This document shows positions 1 through 7,800 of a stretch of 64,000 bases of DNA, one piece after another; position 1 is the first letter of the stretch, and each line of letters opens with the position of its first letter. The notes below the pieces were generated by a model, which was not told where the DNA came from, did not search any database, and saw nothing but the letters and a program-made list of their open reading frames with translations. Source of the DNA: Chloroflexi bacterium CFX6 (GTDB lineage: Bacteria > Chloroflexota > Anaerolineae > Anaerolineales > Villigracilaceae); contig SZPG01000020.1 in assembly GCA_030263595.1 (NCBI GenBank), positions 1 through 64,000 of the forward strand, given 5' to 3'. Both the position numbers and the translations under genes were made by a program.

Positions 1-546
1 CTCGCAAAAGATAAGGATGTATTGGATTGCTTCTGTTACACTGGCGGATTCACCGTCAACGCGCTGGCGGGAGGGGCAAAGTCCGTCGTTGCTATTGATT
101 CTTCCGAGGATGCGCTTGCACTCGCAAAAGAGAATATCGCATCGAACGACCTGCCCGCCGATAAAGCGACCTTTATTGAAGGCGATGTCTTCCAACTCCT
201 GCGCAGATTCCGCGACGAAAATCGCACCTTCGATATGATCGTCCTTGACCCGCCCAAGTTCGCGCCCACCTCTGCTCATGCCGAGAAAGCCGCGCGCGCC
301 TACAAGGACATCAACCTGCTGGCGTTCAAGTTATTGCGATCGAACGGTGTCCTCGTCACGTTCTCGTGCTCGGGCGGAGTGGATTCAGCGTTGTTCCAGA
401 AAATCGTCGCAGGAGCAGCCCTCGATGCGGGCGCGAACGCGGAAGCGCAGATCGTCGAATATCTGGCGCAGGCTGCAGATCATCCCGTCTCGCTGCATTT
501 CCCCGAAGGCGCGTATCTCAAGGGGTTGGTGTGCATCAAAAAGTAG
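1..546 (+). CDS. rlmI: Class I SAM-dependent 23S rRNA methyltransferase (RlmI-like), 3' part
   Basis: The reading frame is open from the first base, so the gene starts outside the window; only about 181 C-terminal residues are seen. The SAM-binding motif I region reads DCFCYTGGF, followed by an acidic residue at the end of the next strand (AIDSSEDAL). The catalytic-type motif is LDPPKFAP, then SCSGGVD, where the Cys matches the conserved Cys of the RlmI/RlmK group that makes 5-methylcytosine in 23S rRNA. The C-terminal HPVSLHFPEGAYLKGL is typical of that family. Target position (C1962 in E. coli numbering) is inferred from the family only. A second, more distant methyltransferase of the same superfamily lies at 24611-25558. 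Confidence 0.85.
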   Translation, partial: LAKDKDVLDCFCYTGGFTVNALAGGAKSVVAIDSSEDALALAKENIASNDLPADKATFIEGDVFQLLRRFRDENRTFDMIVLDPPKFAPTSAHAEKAARAYKDINLLAFKLLRSNGVLVTFSCSGGVDSALFQKIVAGAALDAGANAEAQIVEYLAQAADHPVSLHFPEGAYLKGLVCIKK

Positions 547-581
547 CAAACAGTAATGATGCCGCCTTCGCTGTTTTGTAC

Positions 582-587
582 TATAAT
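582..587 (+). promoter_or_regulatory. Candidate -10 box of the 607-1337 gene pair
   Basis: TATAAT lies 20 bases before the first ATG of the downstream gene, in the short gap after the rRNA methyltransferase. No convincing -35 box was seen. Confidence 0.4.
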
Positions 588-606
588 CCCAAGTGGATGA
601 CAGGCA

Positions 607-963
607 ATGCGCATGGCGAATGACGGCAAACGCTGGACCGTTCGAGACCGCGACGGCAACCCCATTTACCTGACAGAAGAACGGTGGCGGTATATCACCG
701 ACGCGGAAAACCATCCCGAAATGACGCCTTACGAAGAGCAATTGAAAACAACCATTCAAAAGGGGCAAAGGCAGCAGGAACCGTTAAACCCGCGCAAATA
801 CCGCTACACCCATACGTTTGACGATCTGCCTGAGGATTTCAACCACCTGGTTGCGATTGCCCTGTTCGGCTTCGATGTCAATGAGCAGGGCGAAACGATC
901 CCGAACAATTTCATTGCCACAGCCTTTCTGAAGTACATGCGCCTGAAAGGTTCGAACAAATGA
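607..963 (+). CDS. Small protein with nuclease-toxin-like fold, paired with DUF2283 gene
   Basis: A 118-residue soluble protein. The N-terminus (WTVRDRDGNPIYLTEERW) and the later RKYRYTHTFDDLPEDFNH and HLVAIALFGF stretches resemble small proteins, often encoded next to DUF2283 genes, that are thought to be related to the barnase/EndoU/RelE-like nuclease superfamily. In such proteins a basic strand followed by a hydrophobic strand forms the core. The stop codon overlaps the start of the next gene by 4 bases (ATGA), so the two are translationally coupled. A second ATG (613) is equally usable. Role is inferred: possible toxin of a two-gene toxin-antitoxin pair. No experimental family assignment is certain. 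Confidence 0.6.
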   Translation: MRMANDGKRWTVRDRDGNPIYLTEERWRYITDAENHPEMTPYEEQLKTTIQKGQRQQEPLNPRKYRYTHTFDDLPEDFNHLVAIALFGFDVNEQGETIPNNFIATAFLKYMRLKGSNK

Positions 964-1337
964 CGCAAAAACCGACGTATTCCTACGATAAGGAAGCAGA
1001 TGTCCTGTATATCTCGTTCTCCCCGGGCGAGCAGCCTACGGCGGCGGTCGAGTTGAATAATAACATCCTGCTACGTTTCAACCGTGCCGAGAAACGCGCA
1101 ATCGGACTAACCTTGACGGACTTTTCCGTTTTGGTTCAGTTGACTGAATTGGGCCCGCGCAGTTTTCCGTTGACGGGCTTGAAGGACCTTGAACCTGAAT
1201 GGCAGGAGACCGTCAAGGAGATCATAACCGCGCCGCCGGTCAATCAGATTTTGAAAGTATCCAGTTATATGCCTTCGCCTGCGGAGGCGGTGCCGATCAC
1301 ATCCATTGAAAAACCGCCGATCCCCGTTGCGGCATAG
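960..1337 (+). CDS. DUF2283 family protein, possible antitoxin
   Basis: A 125-residue protein whose first half is a typical DUF2283 domain: YDKEADVLYISF at residues 9-20, then a short acidic or polar turn, then NNNILLRFN and IGLTLTDFS. These domains are about 60 residues long; here an extra C-terminal tail with many prolines follows (residues 70-125). It overlaps the upstream gene by 4 bases and is followed directly by a strong terminator, so the two genes form one short transcript. DUF2283 proteins commonly sit beside small toxin-like genes, which suggests an antitoxin role, but this is not shown by the sequence. Confidence 0.75.
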   Translation: MTQKPTYSYDKEADVLYISFSPGEQPTAAVELNNNILLRFNRAEKRAIGLTLTDFSVLVQLTELGPRSFPLTGLKDLEPEWQETVKEIITAPPVNQILKVSSYMPSPAEAVPITSIEKPPIPVAA

Positions 1338-1348
1338 CGCCGGAATCA

Positions 1349-1373
1349 ACGCCCCTCCGATATCGAGGGGCGT
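1349..1373 (+). terminator. Rho-independent terminator after the DUF2283 gene
   Basis: Perfect 9-bp stem ACGCCCCTC / GAGGGGCGT (1349-1357 and 1365-1373) with a 7-base loop, followed by gatcttttt. Confidence 0.85.
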
Positions 1374-1462
1374 GATCTTTTTGAAGAGGCATATCCCAAT
1401 GGATCATTGCCTGCGAAGTAAGGCATCATTGATCGGTGCGTCTATTAATCGCAATCATATCA

Positions 1463-1543
1463 CCCTGAGCCGCGAAGCGGCGAAGGGTCTCGTCGCAGTC
1501 AAAGAGCGAGATGCTTCGTCACTTCGTTTCTCAGCACGACAAA
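1463..1543. repeat. Intergenic repeat, degenerate member of the tgtcatt...aatgaca family
   Basis: The segment contains the words gccgcgaagcggcgaagg, gagatgcttcgtcacttcg and ctcagcacgac. Similar phrases recur in the repeats at 5679, 9046, 11231, 42786, 46251 and 49858. The terminal inverted repeat is eroded here. It fills most of the gap before the FAD-dependent reductase gene. Confidence 0.5.
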
Positions 1544-1556
1544 AACGGAGGAAGTC

Positions 1557-2732
1557 ATGAAACATTACAAGTATTTGATCGTCGGCGGGGGGCTGGCAGG
1601 CGACGCGGCGACGCGCGGCATCCGTGAACTCGATGCGGATGGTTCGATCGGACTCATCAGCATGGAGTCGGACCCGCCATACATGCGCCCGAATCTTTCC
1701 AAGGGATTGTGGAAGGGACGACCGGTCGAAAAGATCTGGCGCAAAACGGAGGAGCGCGCCGAATTGATATTGGGACGCAAAGCGACCGCGTTCGATCCCC
1801 AAAAGAAAACCGTTCGGGATGATCAAGGGGACGAATATACATACGATAAGTTATTGCTTGCCACGGGCGGCACGCCGATCCATTTGCCGTTCGGCGGCGA
1901 AGACATCCTTTACTTCCGCGACTTTCGGGATTATCAGCGTCTGCGGAAACTGGCGGACGAGAAGGAACACTTCGTTGTGATCGGCGGCGGATTCATCGGT
2001 TCGGAGATCGCCGCGGCGCTGACGATGGTCGGCAAAAAGGTGACGATGATCTTCCTCGAGGATGCCATCGGCGGACTCGTCTTCCCCGGCGATCTTGCGC
2101 ATCACCTGAACGATTATTATCGTGAGAAGGGCGTGGAAGTGATCGCGAATGATTCGGTGGCGAGCGTTCAAAAAACGGGAACCCGCCTCGAGGTCCGCAC
2201 CGGAAGCGGGCGCCTCATCGAAACGGACGGGGTTGTGGCTGGGATCGGGATCCGCCCGAATGTTTCATTGGCTCAAGATGCCGGGTTGAAAGTTGAAAAC
2301 GGCATCGTGGTGAACGAACGACTGGAGACCTCCGCACCGGATATTTACGCGGCGGGCGATGCGGTGAACTTCTTCCACGCGGGACTTGGGGAGCGCACGC
2401 GCGTGGAGCATGAGGATAACGCGGTCTTCATGGGCAAACTCGCGGGCAGAAACATGGCAGGCGCGCACGAGACGTATGCCCACATCCCGATGTTCTACTC
2501 GGACCTGTTCGATTACGGTTATGAAGCCGTCGGCAAAACGAGCAGTAGAATGGAGATGGTTTCGGACTGGAGCGAGAAATATCAAAAAGGCGTGATCTAT
2601 TATCTGGACGAGGGACGCGTGCGCGGCGTGGTGTTATGGAACGTCTGGAAGCAGGTGGATAACGCCCGCGCCCTGATGCAGGAGAAGGGTCCGTTCAAGG
2701 CGGAGGAGTTGAGGGGGAGGATCAAAGGGTGA
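1557..2732 (+). CDS. FAD/NAD(P)-dependent oxidoreductase, ferredoxin/rubredoxin-reductase type
   Basis: A 391-residue pyridine-nucleotide-disulfide-type reductase. The N-terminal dinucleotide fold reads YLIVGGGLAGDAA (residues 4-16) for FAD. ATGG (about residue 103) closes the first FAD strand. VVIGGGFIGSEIAAAL (about 140) is the NAD(P)-binding fold. YAAGDAV (about 263) is the second FAD motif contacting the flavin phosphate. No redox-active CxxC is present, so it belongs to the ferredoxin-reductase/AIF-like group that passes electrons from NAD(P)H to a small partner rather than to a disulfide. The partner is not encoded nearby. The start is preceded by ggaggaagtc, a good ribosome-binding site. 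A strong terminator follows immediately. Confidence 0.85.
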   Translation: MKHYKYLIVGGGLAGDAATRGIRELDADGSIGLISMESDPPYMRPNLSKGLWKGRPVEKIWRKTEERAELILGRKATAFDPQKKTVRDDQGDEYTYDKLLLATGGTPIHLPFGGEDILYFRDFRDYQRLRKLADEKEHFVVIGGGFIGSEIAAALTMVGKKVTMIFLEDAIGGLVFPGDLAHHLNDYYREKGVEVIANDSVASVQKTGTRLEVRTGSGRLIETDGVVAGIGIRPNVSLAQDAGLKVENGIVVNERLETSAPDIYAAGDAVNFFHAGLGERTRVEHEDNAVFMGKLAGRNMAGAHETYAHIPMFYSDLFDYGYEAVGKTSSRMEMVSDWSEKYQKGVIYYLDEGRVRGVVLWNVWKQVDNARALMQEKGPFKAEELRGRIKG

Positions 2733-2741
2733 GTGAAGGCA

Positions 2742-2778
2742 AAAGGCCTCGGAAGTCTACGAAACTTCCGAGGCCTTT
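2742..2778 (+). terminator. Rho-independent terminator of the reductase gene
   Basis: Perfect 15-bp stem (2742-2756 with 2764-2778, AAAGGCCTCGGAAGT and its complement) around a 7-base loop. The arm itself ends in TTT; the symmetric A/T flanks could work in both directions. Confidence 0.85.
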
Positions 2779-2798
2779 ATGTAACGCGCACCTTGGCA

Positions 2799-2846
2799 AT
2801 GGAGCAAGGTTCCTTCAAGGCAGAGGAGTTGAACGGAAAGATCGAG
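2799..2846 (+). pseudogene. Remnant duplicate of the reductase 3' end
   Basis: This piece translates as MEQGSFKAEELNGKIEDA. It closely matches the last residues of the upstream reductase (MQEKGPFKAEELRGRIKG, bases 2674-2727). The terminator at 2742-2778 lies between the two copies. It looks like the surviving tail of a tandem duplicate, or of an insertion or replacement event that left a second 3' end behind. No long ORF continues from it. Confidence 0.6.
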
Positions 2847-2955
2847 GATGCAAGAACACACCAATATGCTGTTAACAGCAATTAATAGTTCAGCAAGTGA
2901 GCTTTTGCCACCCTGCCTAATCCGCTATCCCTTACTTAGCAGGTGACAACGGCAT

Positions 2956-3816
2956 TCAGCTTTGCTTATTTTCCCATTCCCTAATGATTTCTCCAATTAA
3001 CCCTTTAGCTATATTTGACAGGTCTCCCTGTGTCCGTATTACTACCTTTTCCCTTTCCGCAAGAGTCAACACTAGAAACTTTGCTCGGAAATCGGCTTCG
3101 ATTTTTAGTCGAGTGTAATCCTGCTGGGAATACCACACTATATCGCCATCTTCATAAGTTAATTGAGGGTTTATGCTCCAAGCGTTAAATAAGCCGATTT
3201 CTCGCGCTAGAGCAGATACTTCACTTTTAGACATGTTCCTCCTCAATTTAGCATCCTTCGGAATCTTTTCCGCAATTGCGACGATCTCTCTTTGATGTAT
3301 TTCAATAGTTTTTGCGTGCATGGAAAGGGAAAACGATCTGTTGGTCAATGTATTATGAATTGTCCCTTCCATTCTGACGAGAAACTCCTCTACTTTGTCA
3401 AATGGCGAAAATATTGTGTTAGACTTTTTTGACAAAACCTCGATCAGCCCCGTAACATTGTTCTTATCTTGCATATCGCATATCTGATAATTTGTGAAAA
3501 TGGGAAAAAGTTTGCTAAAATCCAAATCACCGTATTTTAGAATATAAATATCCTTATCTTGAAGCCAAAAAGCCGTAAACTCCGCTATCAGCCATGGTTT
3601 CTCATAGGTGCTTGGCGATATTATCGAGATTATCGCATCGTATTCTTTTAATGCGTCTAATATGACTTCTTTCCATTTGGCGCCCATCTGTATATCCTTA
3701 GGCGCAAAAAAAACCTTTATGTAGCCTTTGAAATAATTATTTAGCAACGATGCAACTGTTTCCGCGATTGGGGCGTCAAATTTGCTGTAACTTACAAAAA
3801 TCTTATAAGGCTTCAT
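2956..3816 (-). CDS. TIR-domain protein
   Basis: A 286-residue protein. The start at 3816 is chosen because AAGGAG lies 8 bases upstream; a longer frame exists but would run into the glycosyltransferase gene. Residues 1-130 form a TIR domain: KIFVSYSKFD opens the first strand, FFAPKDIQMGAKW follows, and SPSTYEKPWLIAEF carries a Glu (E79) at the position of the catalytic Glu of NAD-cleaving TIR domains. Residues about 135-286 are unrecognised, helical and charged, with DIVWYSQQDY and EIIREWENKQS. Only 26 bases separate it from the upstream glycosyltransferase gene, so they are probably co-transcribed. Base composition is clearly AT-richer than the neighbours, suggesting transfer. It could be an immune-type NADase effector or a signalling adaptor. 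Confidence 0.8.
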   Translation of the reverse strand: MKPYKIFVSYSKFDAPIAETVASLLNNYFKGYIKVFFAPKDIQMGAKWKEVILDALKEYDAIISIISPSTYEKPWLIAEFTAFWLQDKDIYILKYGDLDFSKLFPIFTNYQICDMQDKNNVTGLIEVLSKKSNTIFSPFDKVEEFLVRMEGTIHNTLTNRSFSLSMHAKTIEIHQREIVAIAEKIPKDAKLRRNMSKSEVSALAREIGLFNAWSINPQLTYEDGDIVWYSQQDYTRLKIEADFRAKFLVLTLAEREKVVIRTQGDLSNIAKGLIGEIIREWENKQS

Positions 3817-3842
3817 TGATACACTCCTTGTTGCAGGGTTAT

Positions 3843-5372
3843 CTAGATCAGGGTAATGGCTAATCCCAATAACGGTATCAAATGGCCGGATGGGATGGAT
3901 CCGTTTTGGGCATCCAGAAAAACTTGGTACGCTATTAACGCCCAAAAAACCAAGGTGCCTACCTGTAAAACTTGTTGTTGTCGAAAATTTCGAAGCGCAG
4001 GTGAACAAATAATTGAAAAGCCGATTGCAACTAAAACCCAATTATCGGCGTTGATGCCGCCCGCTACAATGATTAAACTCGAAATTAATTCCCATAAGAA
4101 ATAACGCGAGGATGATGTGTCGGGTCTTGCGTTCTGTCGCGCGCCAGTTGGTTCAAAGCCAGTAATTCCGAATAAACCCTGAAGCGTGGATAGTGGATGA
4201 AGATGAATAGTACTTGCTCCTATAAATGAAGCTGTAAGAATATATTTAATCCGATTCGGTAGGCTAATTCTGTTTACCCATAGGGCTGGAAGGGCAGGTG
4301 ACAGAAAGACGGGGAGTATTCCCCAAGTTGCTGGATGCCACAGAACCAAATTGCTGTCCAAATTAGGTGTCATAGTCGCAAGCAATATCAATATAATCCA
4401 ATAACTTGAAGCTAATGGCAATCTAAATTCGCGCGCCAATAAATCCAATCGCGCCAGCCACCCCAGCTTATTCCGAATCATATTTTTGAACATATTCCTC
4501 ACAACCTCAGCGTCTGCTTTTATCCACCGCTTCCGCCTCATCCAGTACGCTTGATAATGCTGGGGAAATTCCTCATAACCGATTATATGCGGCGCAATCA
4601 CACCAACCTGCCCCTTTTCTGCCAGCCGAATAGTAAGCGCTAAATCTTCGCTTACTAGATCAGGAAATCCACCGACTTCAAGAAACGGCTTTATTTTTAT
4701 AAGAACCCCATGTCCTAGCATTGGGGGCATGCCAGTAAGATTTCGAGCCGGTACTTGATGTAACCATTCCATTTCTACTTGTAGATGAAGCATGGATTGA
4801 AAATAAGATTGGATATTCGCCAAGCCCAGGTGGCATCCTTGAACAAAGGCATACGGACCCGAATCCATATGCGCGAGAAGTTGAGATGTGAAATTCGATG
4901 GAAGACATTCATCAGCATCTGCAATTAGAATGTAAGGATATCTATTGGGATCTCCAAACTTTGAAAGCCAATGGTTTATATTCCCCCCCTTATAACCCAT
5001 CCTATTTGAGCGGCGAACTACCAGTACGTCAACAGGGTGTGAATTAACCCATTCGTCTATTTGGTCTCGAACGGTATCCGACGTTGAGTCGTCGAGAATG
5101 AAGATGTCAGTTGCTACATGCTTTTGATTTATTAAAGTCATTAAGGCGGCGGGATTGAAATCATTACATGTTGTATATAAAATTGCAACTTTCCCGGGAA
5201 CCTTATCCATTGTGGTTTGCAAAGCTGATCTGTAAATTGGCTTTTGGCGTTCCATCGCGCTTACGATGATTCCCATCAAATGCCATAATGTATAACCTAT
5301 TAGAGGCATCAGAAGTATTGCAAAGATAAAGACAGTCATGCTACTTTTGCAAACCCTACACAGGCTGAACAC
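3843..5372 (-). CDS. Membrane-bound family-2 glycosyltransferase, cellulose-synthase-like
   Basis: 509 residues. A transmembrane helix at about residues 12-38 precedes a GT-A catalytic domain: ILDDSTSDT (D94/D95, nucleotide binding), ADADE (D152/D154, metal-binding DxD), SEDLAL (E242/D243, catalytic base region) and RRKRW (279-283), which corresponds to the QxxRW motif of processive enzymes but has Arg in place of Gln. Several more transmembrane segments follow (about 310-500). This architecture matches membrane synthases that build beta-linked polysaccharides from UDP-sugars. A GTG start at 5372 has AAGGTG upstream; an ATG at 5339 lacks one. It is AT-rich like the TIR gene downstream. No partner subunits are nearby, so the product is unknown. 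Confidence 0.8.
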   Translation of the reverse strand: MFSLCRVCKSSMTVFIFAILLMPLIGYTLWHLMGIIVSAMERQKPIYRSALQTTMDKVPGKVAILYTTCNDFNPAALMTLINQKHVATDIFILDDSTSDTVRDQIDEWVNSHPVDVLVVRRSNRMGYKGGNINHWLSKFGDPNRYPYILIADADECLPSNFTSQLLAHMDSGPYAFVQGCHLGLANIQSYFQSMLHLQVEMEWLHQVPARNLTGMPPMLGHGVLIKIKPFLEVGGFPDLVSEDLALTIRLAEKGQVGVIAPHIIGYEEFPQHYQAYWMRRKRWIKADAEVVRNMFKNMIRNKLGWLARLDLLAREFRLPLASSYWIILILLATMTPNLDSNLVLWHPATWGILPVFLSPALPALWVNRISLPNRIKYILTASFIGASTIHLHPLSTLQGLFGITGFEPTGARQNARPDTSSSRYFLWELISSLIIVAGGINADNWVLVAIGFSIICSPALRNFRQQQVLQVGTLVFWALIAYQVFLDAQNGSIPSGHLIPLLGLAITLI

Positions 5373-5467
5373 CTCGAAGCACCTTGACAGTCCGCAAGTT
5401 GCTGTATAATGGATTAATAGCGTTCGAATAATCTGTGTGACACTTTATTAGATGGTTCAATCCAGAT

Positions 5468-5668
5468 CTATTTCTCCTCCCCCAAACTCGCGATCGCCCT
5501 CAACAGCCCGAATACCAGCATGCCGAGTTTCATCCCGTCACCGGCAGTGATCGCCATTTCGGTCCCGGCTTTTTCGGCGCGGCGATTGAGCAACGATGCT
5601 GCGATCAGTCCGGTGGCTGCGCCGATGATCGCGCCGAACAGGAGTGTTTTGTTTTTGTTCATGGTCAA
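5468..5668 (-). CDS. Small membrane-associated protein, YtxH-like
   Basis: 66 residues. The N-terminal part (LLFGAIIGAATGLIAASLL, residues 9-27) is a glycine-rich hydrophobic helix with GxxxG spacing, as in YtxH-type stress proteins. A second hydrophobic stretch is MLVFGLLRAIASL near the C-terminus. Ggaattgaccatgaac at the start gives a moderate ribosome-binding site. It lies upstream of nothing obvious and is separated from the next minus-strand gene by a repeat element. Function unknown. Confidence 0.6.
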   Translation of the reverse strand: MTMNKNKTLLFGAIIGAATGLIAASLLNRRAEKAGTEMAITAGDGMKLGMLVFGLLRAIASLGEEK

Positions 5669-5678
5669 TTCCTTTGCA

Positions 5679-5790
5679 TGTCATTCTGAGGAGCGACACT
5701 TGCGCCGCACTGCGTTCGCTGCAGTGCAGGTGAGCGACGAAGAATCCCTTCCGCTGCGCCGGGGATTCCTCGCTGCGCTCGGAATGACAT
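5679..5790. repeat. MITE-like palindromic repeat
   Basis: The element opens with ATGTCATTC and closes with GAATGACAT, a perfect terminal inverted repeat over 112 bases. Inside are words shared with the other copies (gagcgacgaagaatccc, ctcgctgcgctcgg). It sits between two minus-strand genes. Confidence 0.75.
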
Positions 5791-5798
5791 GTACGATG

Positions 5799-6218
5799 TT
5801 ATTTCCTTCCGAAGAACGCGCGGAGGCCGGCGCGGATCTCCTCGATCAGGAAGATCGGTCTGACGACCGCGTCCGCGCCGCGCCGGATGTAGCCCGCGAT
5901 CTTATGGGCGTAATCCTGCGCCATGCCGGTATAGGTCGGTGTGACGTCGAGCAGCCGCTTCATCAGATAGACCAGACCCGTCAGCGCGACCAGAACGAAC
6001 AAGCCCGCGGCAATGACGGGGACGACGATCCATATCGTGGAGATCGCCGCCCAGCGCGCAACGTCGCCGCCCTGGTTGAAGGTCGCGACATTGACCAGCA
6101 CGATCAACGCCACGATGATGAGCGCGGTCAACACGACGGGCAGGACGATCTGCCATGCCGCCCGCCTGCGATGCCTGAGATAGGATTCGTGAACGGGTTG
6201 GGGGAGTTTGGCTTTCAT
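5799..6218 (-). CDS. Hypothetical membrane protein with two transmembrane segments
   Basis: 139 residues from the ATG at 6218; an upstream start at 6260 is possible but adds an unlikely leader. Two hydrophobic helices are seen, at about residues 22-46 (IVLPVVLTALIIVALIVLV) and 60-85 (WIVVPVIAAGLFVLVALTGL). They are followed by an amphipathic C-terminal region with positive residues. No family was recognised. A mRNA start very close to the ATG is possible, since an A/T-rich box lies directly before it. It may belong with the small YtxH-like gene downstream, but a repeat lies between them. Confidence 0.6.
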   Translation of the reverse strand: MKAKLPQPVHESYLRHRRRAAWQIVLPVVLTALIIVALIVLVNVATFNQGGDVARWAAISTIWIVVPVIAAGLFVLVALTGLVYLMKRLLDVTPTYTGMAQDYAHKIAGYIRRGADAVVRPIFLIEEIRAGLRAFFGRK

Positions 6219-6428
6219 CGGTTTTATTTTAGCATAAGACCCCCACCCAGCCACCCTCAAAATCCGAAGAAGAAGTCGAAATTTATCATGGTATCCACAT
6301 CGGATTTCGGGTGAGGCGCCGAAGGCGGAGAGGGTAAACGCACAGAGCGATTCTGCATGCCTCGCCCAGGCACGCAGAACCGCTCCGGCTTAGGGAACTG
6401 GACTTGACCGATTATGTATGTGTAAAGA

Positions 6429-6517
6429 CCTGACGGGTTTTATCCGCGCCAATCCTTCATTGGTTCATGCACAGACAAAGATCACTGGTAATCGGACTTT
6501 CGCGGAAACCTGTCAGG
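6429..6517. repeat. Inverted repeat in the gap downstream of ftsZ
   Basis: CCTGACGGGTTT (6429-6440) can pair with AAACCTGTCAGG (6506-6517), allowing one G-T pair. The 306-base gap 6219-6524 otherwise holds only a short degenerate ggtgaggcgccgaaggcgg repeat (around 6310-6330) and no gene that I can see. The distal arm lies a few bases past the ftsZ stop codon and could help end the long dcw transcript, but there is no T-run. Confidence 0.4.
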
Positions 6518-6524
6518 CTGAGTG

Positions 6525-7685
6525 TTATCTTCGATTCCGCAAAAAGGTCGGCACGTCGAGATCGTCGCGGTTGATCAGGGGTTGGGAGGGCGGCTCCTTC
6601 GCCGCGCCAGTCGAAAGGTCCGCGTGAACCGAAACGGATTCCATCTCACGCATGGGAAGGGTGGGTTCGCGCCGGTTCTCGCGCGTGTTGCGTTCCAACG
6701 CGCGGCGCGGCATCGAACTGCGCTCGAAGCCGGTGGCGATGACCGTGATGCGGATGTCGTCGCCCATGTTCGGGTCAATGACCGCGCCGAAGATCATGTT
6801 CACGTCGGGGTGAGCCGTTTCGCGGATGATCGCCGCCGCCTGGTTGACCTCGAAGAGGGTCATGTTCGGGCCGCCGGTGACGTTGAAGAGGATGCCGCGC
6901 GCGCCGTCAATGGTGATGTCGAGCAGTTTGCTGGAGATGGCGTCCTCGGCGGCTTTCTTCGCTCTTTCATCGCCGGAACCTGTTCCGACCGCCATGAGCG
7001 CCGCGCCGCCCTCGGACATGATGGCGCGTACGTCTGCAAAGTCGAGGTTGATCAGCCCCGGCGTGGTGATCAATTCGGAAATGCCCTGGATGCCCTGGTG
7101 CAAAACGTCGTCGGCGAGGCGGAAGGCGTCCTGCAGGGAGGCGCGTTTGTCCGCGATCTGCAGGAGGCGGTCGTTGGGGATGGCGATCAGCGTATCGGCG
7201 TGTTCCTTGAACTTGCCGATGCCCATGTCCGCCGCCTGCATGCGGCGCATGCCTTCGAAGGTGAAGGGACGCGTAACGACGCCGATGGTGAGCGCGCCGC
7301 TTTCCCTGGCGATCTGCGCGACGATGGGCGCCGCGCCGGTGCCTGTGCCGCCGCCCATGCCCGCAGTGACGAAGACCATATCCGCGCCTTTCAGCACGTT
7401 ATACAGTTCGTCCGAGGATTCCTCCGCGGCTTTGCGCCCGACCTCCGGGTCGCCGCCCGCGCCGAGCCCGCGCGTGAGTTTATCGCCCAGGCGGACGCGC
7501 GTGGTCGCCTTCGTCAGCATCAACGCCTGCGCGTCGGTGTTGGCGACGATGAATTCGACGCCTTGAATCCCTTCGTCTATCATGCGGTTGACGGCGTTCG
7601 AGCCGCCGCCTCCCACGCCGATCACTTTAATGCGGGCGAAGGTCTCTGTTTTTTGCTGTTCGTTGTTCCTATTGGTCGAGTCCAT
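6525..7685 (-). CDS. ftsZ: Cell division protein FtsZ
   Basis: 386 residues from ATG 7685, which has GGAGG 6 bases upstream; a longer start at 7700 lies inside that ribosome-binding site. FtsZ is the tubulin-like GTPase that forms the cytokinetic ring. [15 protein letters not shown] (about residue 20) binds [13 protein letters not shown] (about 100-115) is the tubulin signature, and the synergy-loop region follows further on. A variable linker of about 50 residues leads to the C-terminal peptide [13 protein letters not shown], the site that docks to FtsA and other partners. It is the last gene of the dcw cluster and is separated from ftsA by about 115 bases, so it could have its own promoter in that gap. 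Confidence 0.97.
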   Translation of the reverse strand: MDSTNRNNEQQKTETFARIKVIGVGGGGSNAVNRMIDEGIQGVEFIVANTDAQALMLTKATTRVRLGDKLTRGLGAGGDPEVGRKAAEESSDELYNVLKGADMVFVTAGMGGGTGTGAAPIVAQIARESGALTIGVVTRPFTFEGMRRMQAADMGIGKFKEHADTLIAIPNDRLLQIADKRASLQDAFRLADDVLHQGIQGISELITTPGLINLDFADVRAIMSEGGAALMAVGTGSGDERAKKAAEDAISSKLLDITIDGARGILFNVTGGPNMTLFEVNQAAAIIRETAHPDVNMIFGAVIDPNMGDDIRITVIATGFERSSMPRRALERNTRENRREPTLPMREMESVSVHADLSTGAAKEPPSQPLINRDDLDVPTFLRNRR

Positions 7686-7800
7686 GACTGCCTCCATCAA
7701 ACATTGGGTCTTATGATACTTGCTTTTGATTCTGCAACGTCATTTTTTAATGTTACGTGTCGTCTCGCGCTGACATCGTACCCTTTGGGGTAGCGAAGCG

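Noticed and set aside
5384-5410. TTGACA and TATAAT on the plus strand
   Set aside because: The spacer is only 15 bases and no plus-strand gene follows; it lies in the upstream region of the minus-strand glycosyltransferase.
5448-5465. tRNA-like T-loop word ggttcaatcc
   Set aside because: No matching stem and no acceptor or anticodon arm around it.
6522-7793. Long plus-strand frame opposite ftsZ
   Set aside because: It mirrors the codon bias of ftsZ and has no family motif; the same holds for frames opposite ftsA, ddl, murC, ftsI and the macroglobulin gene.
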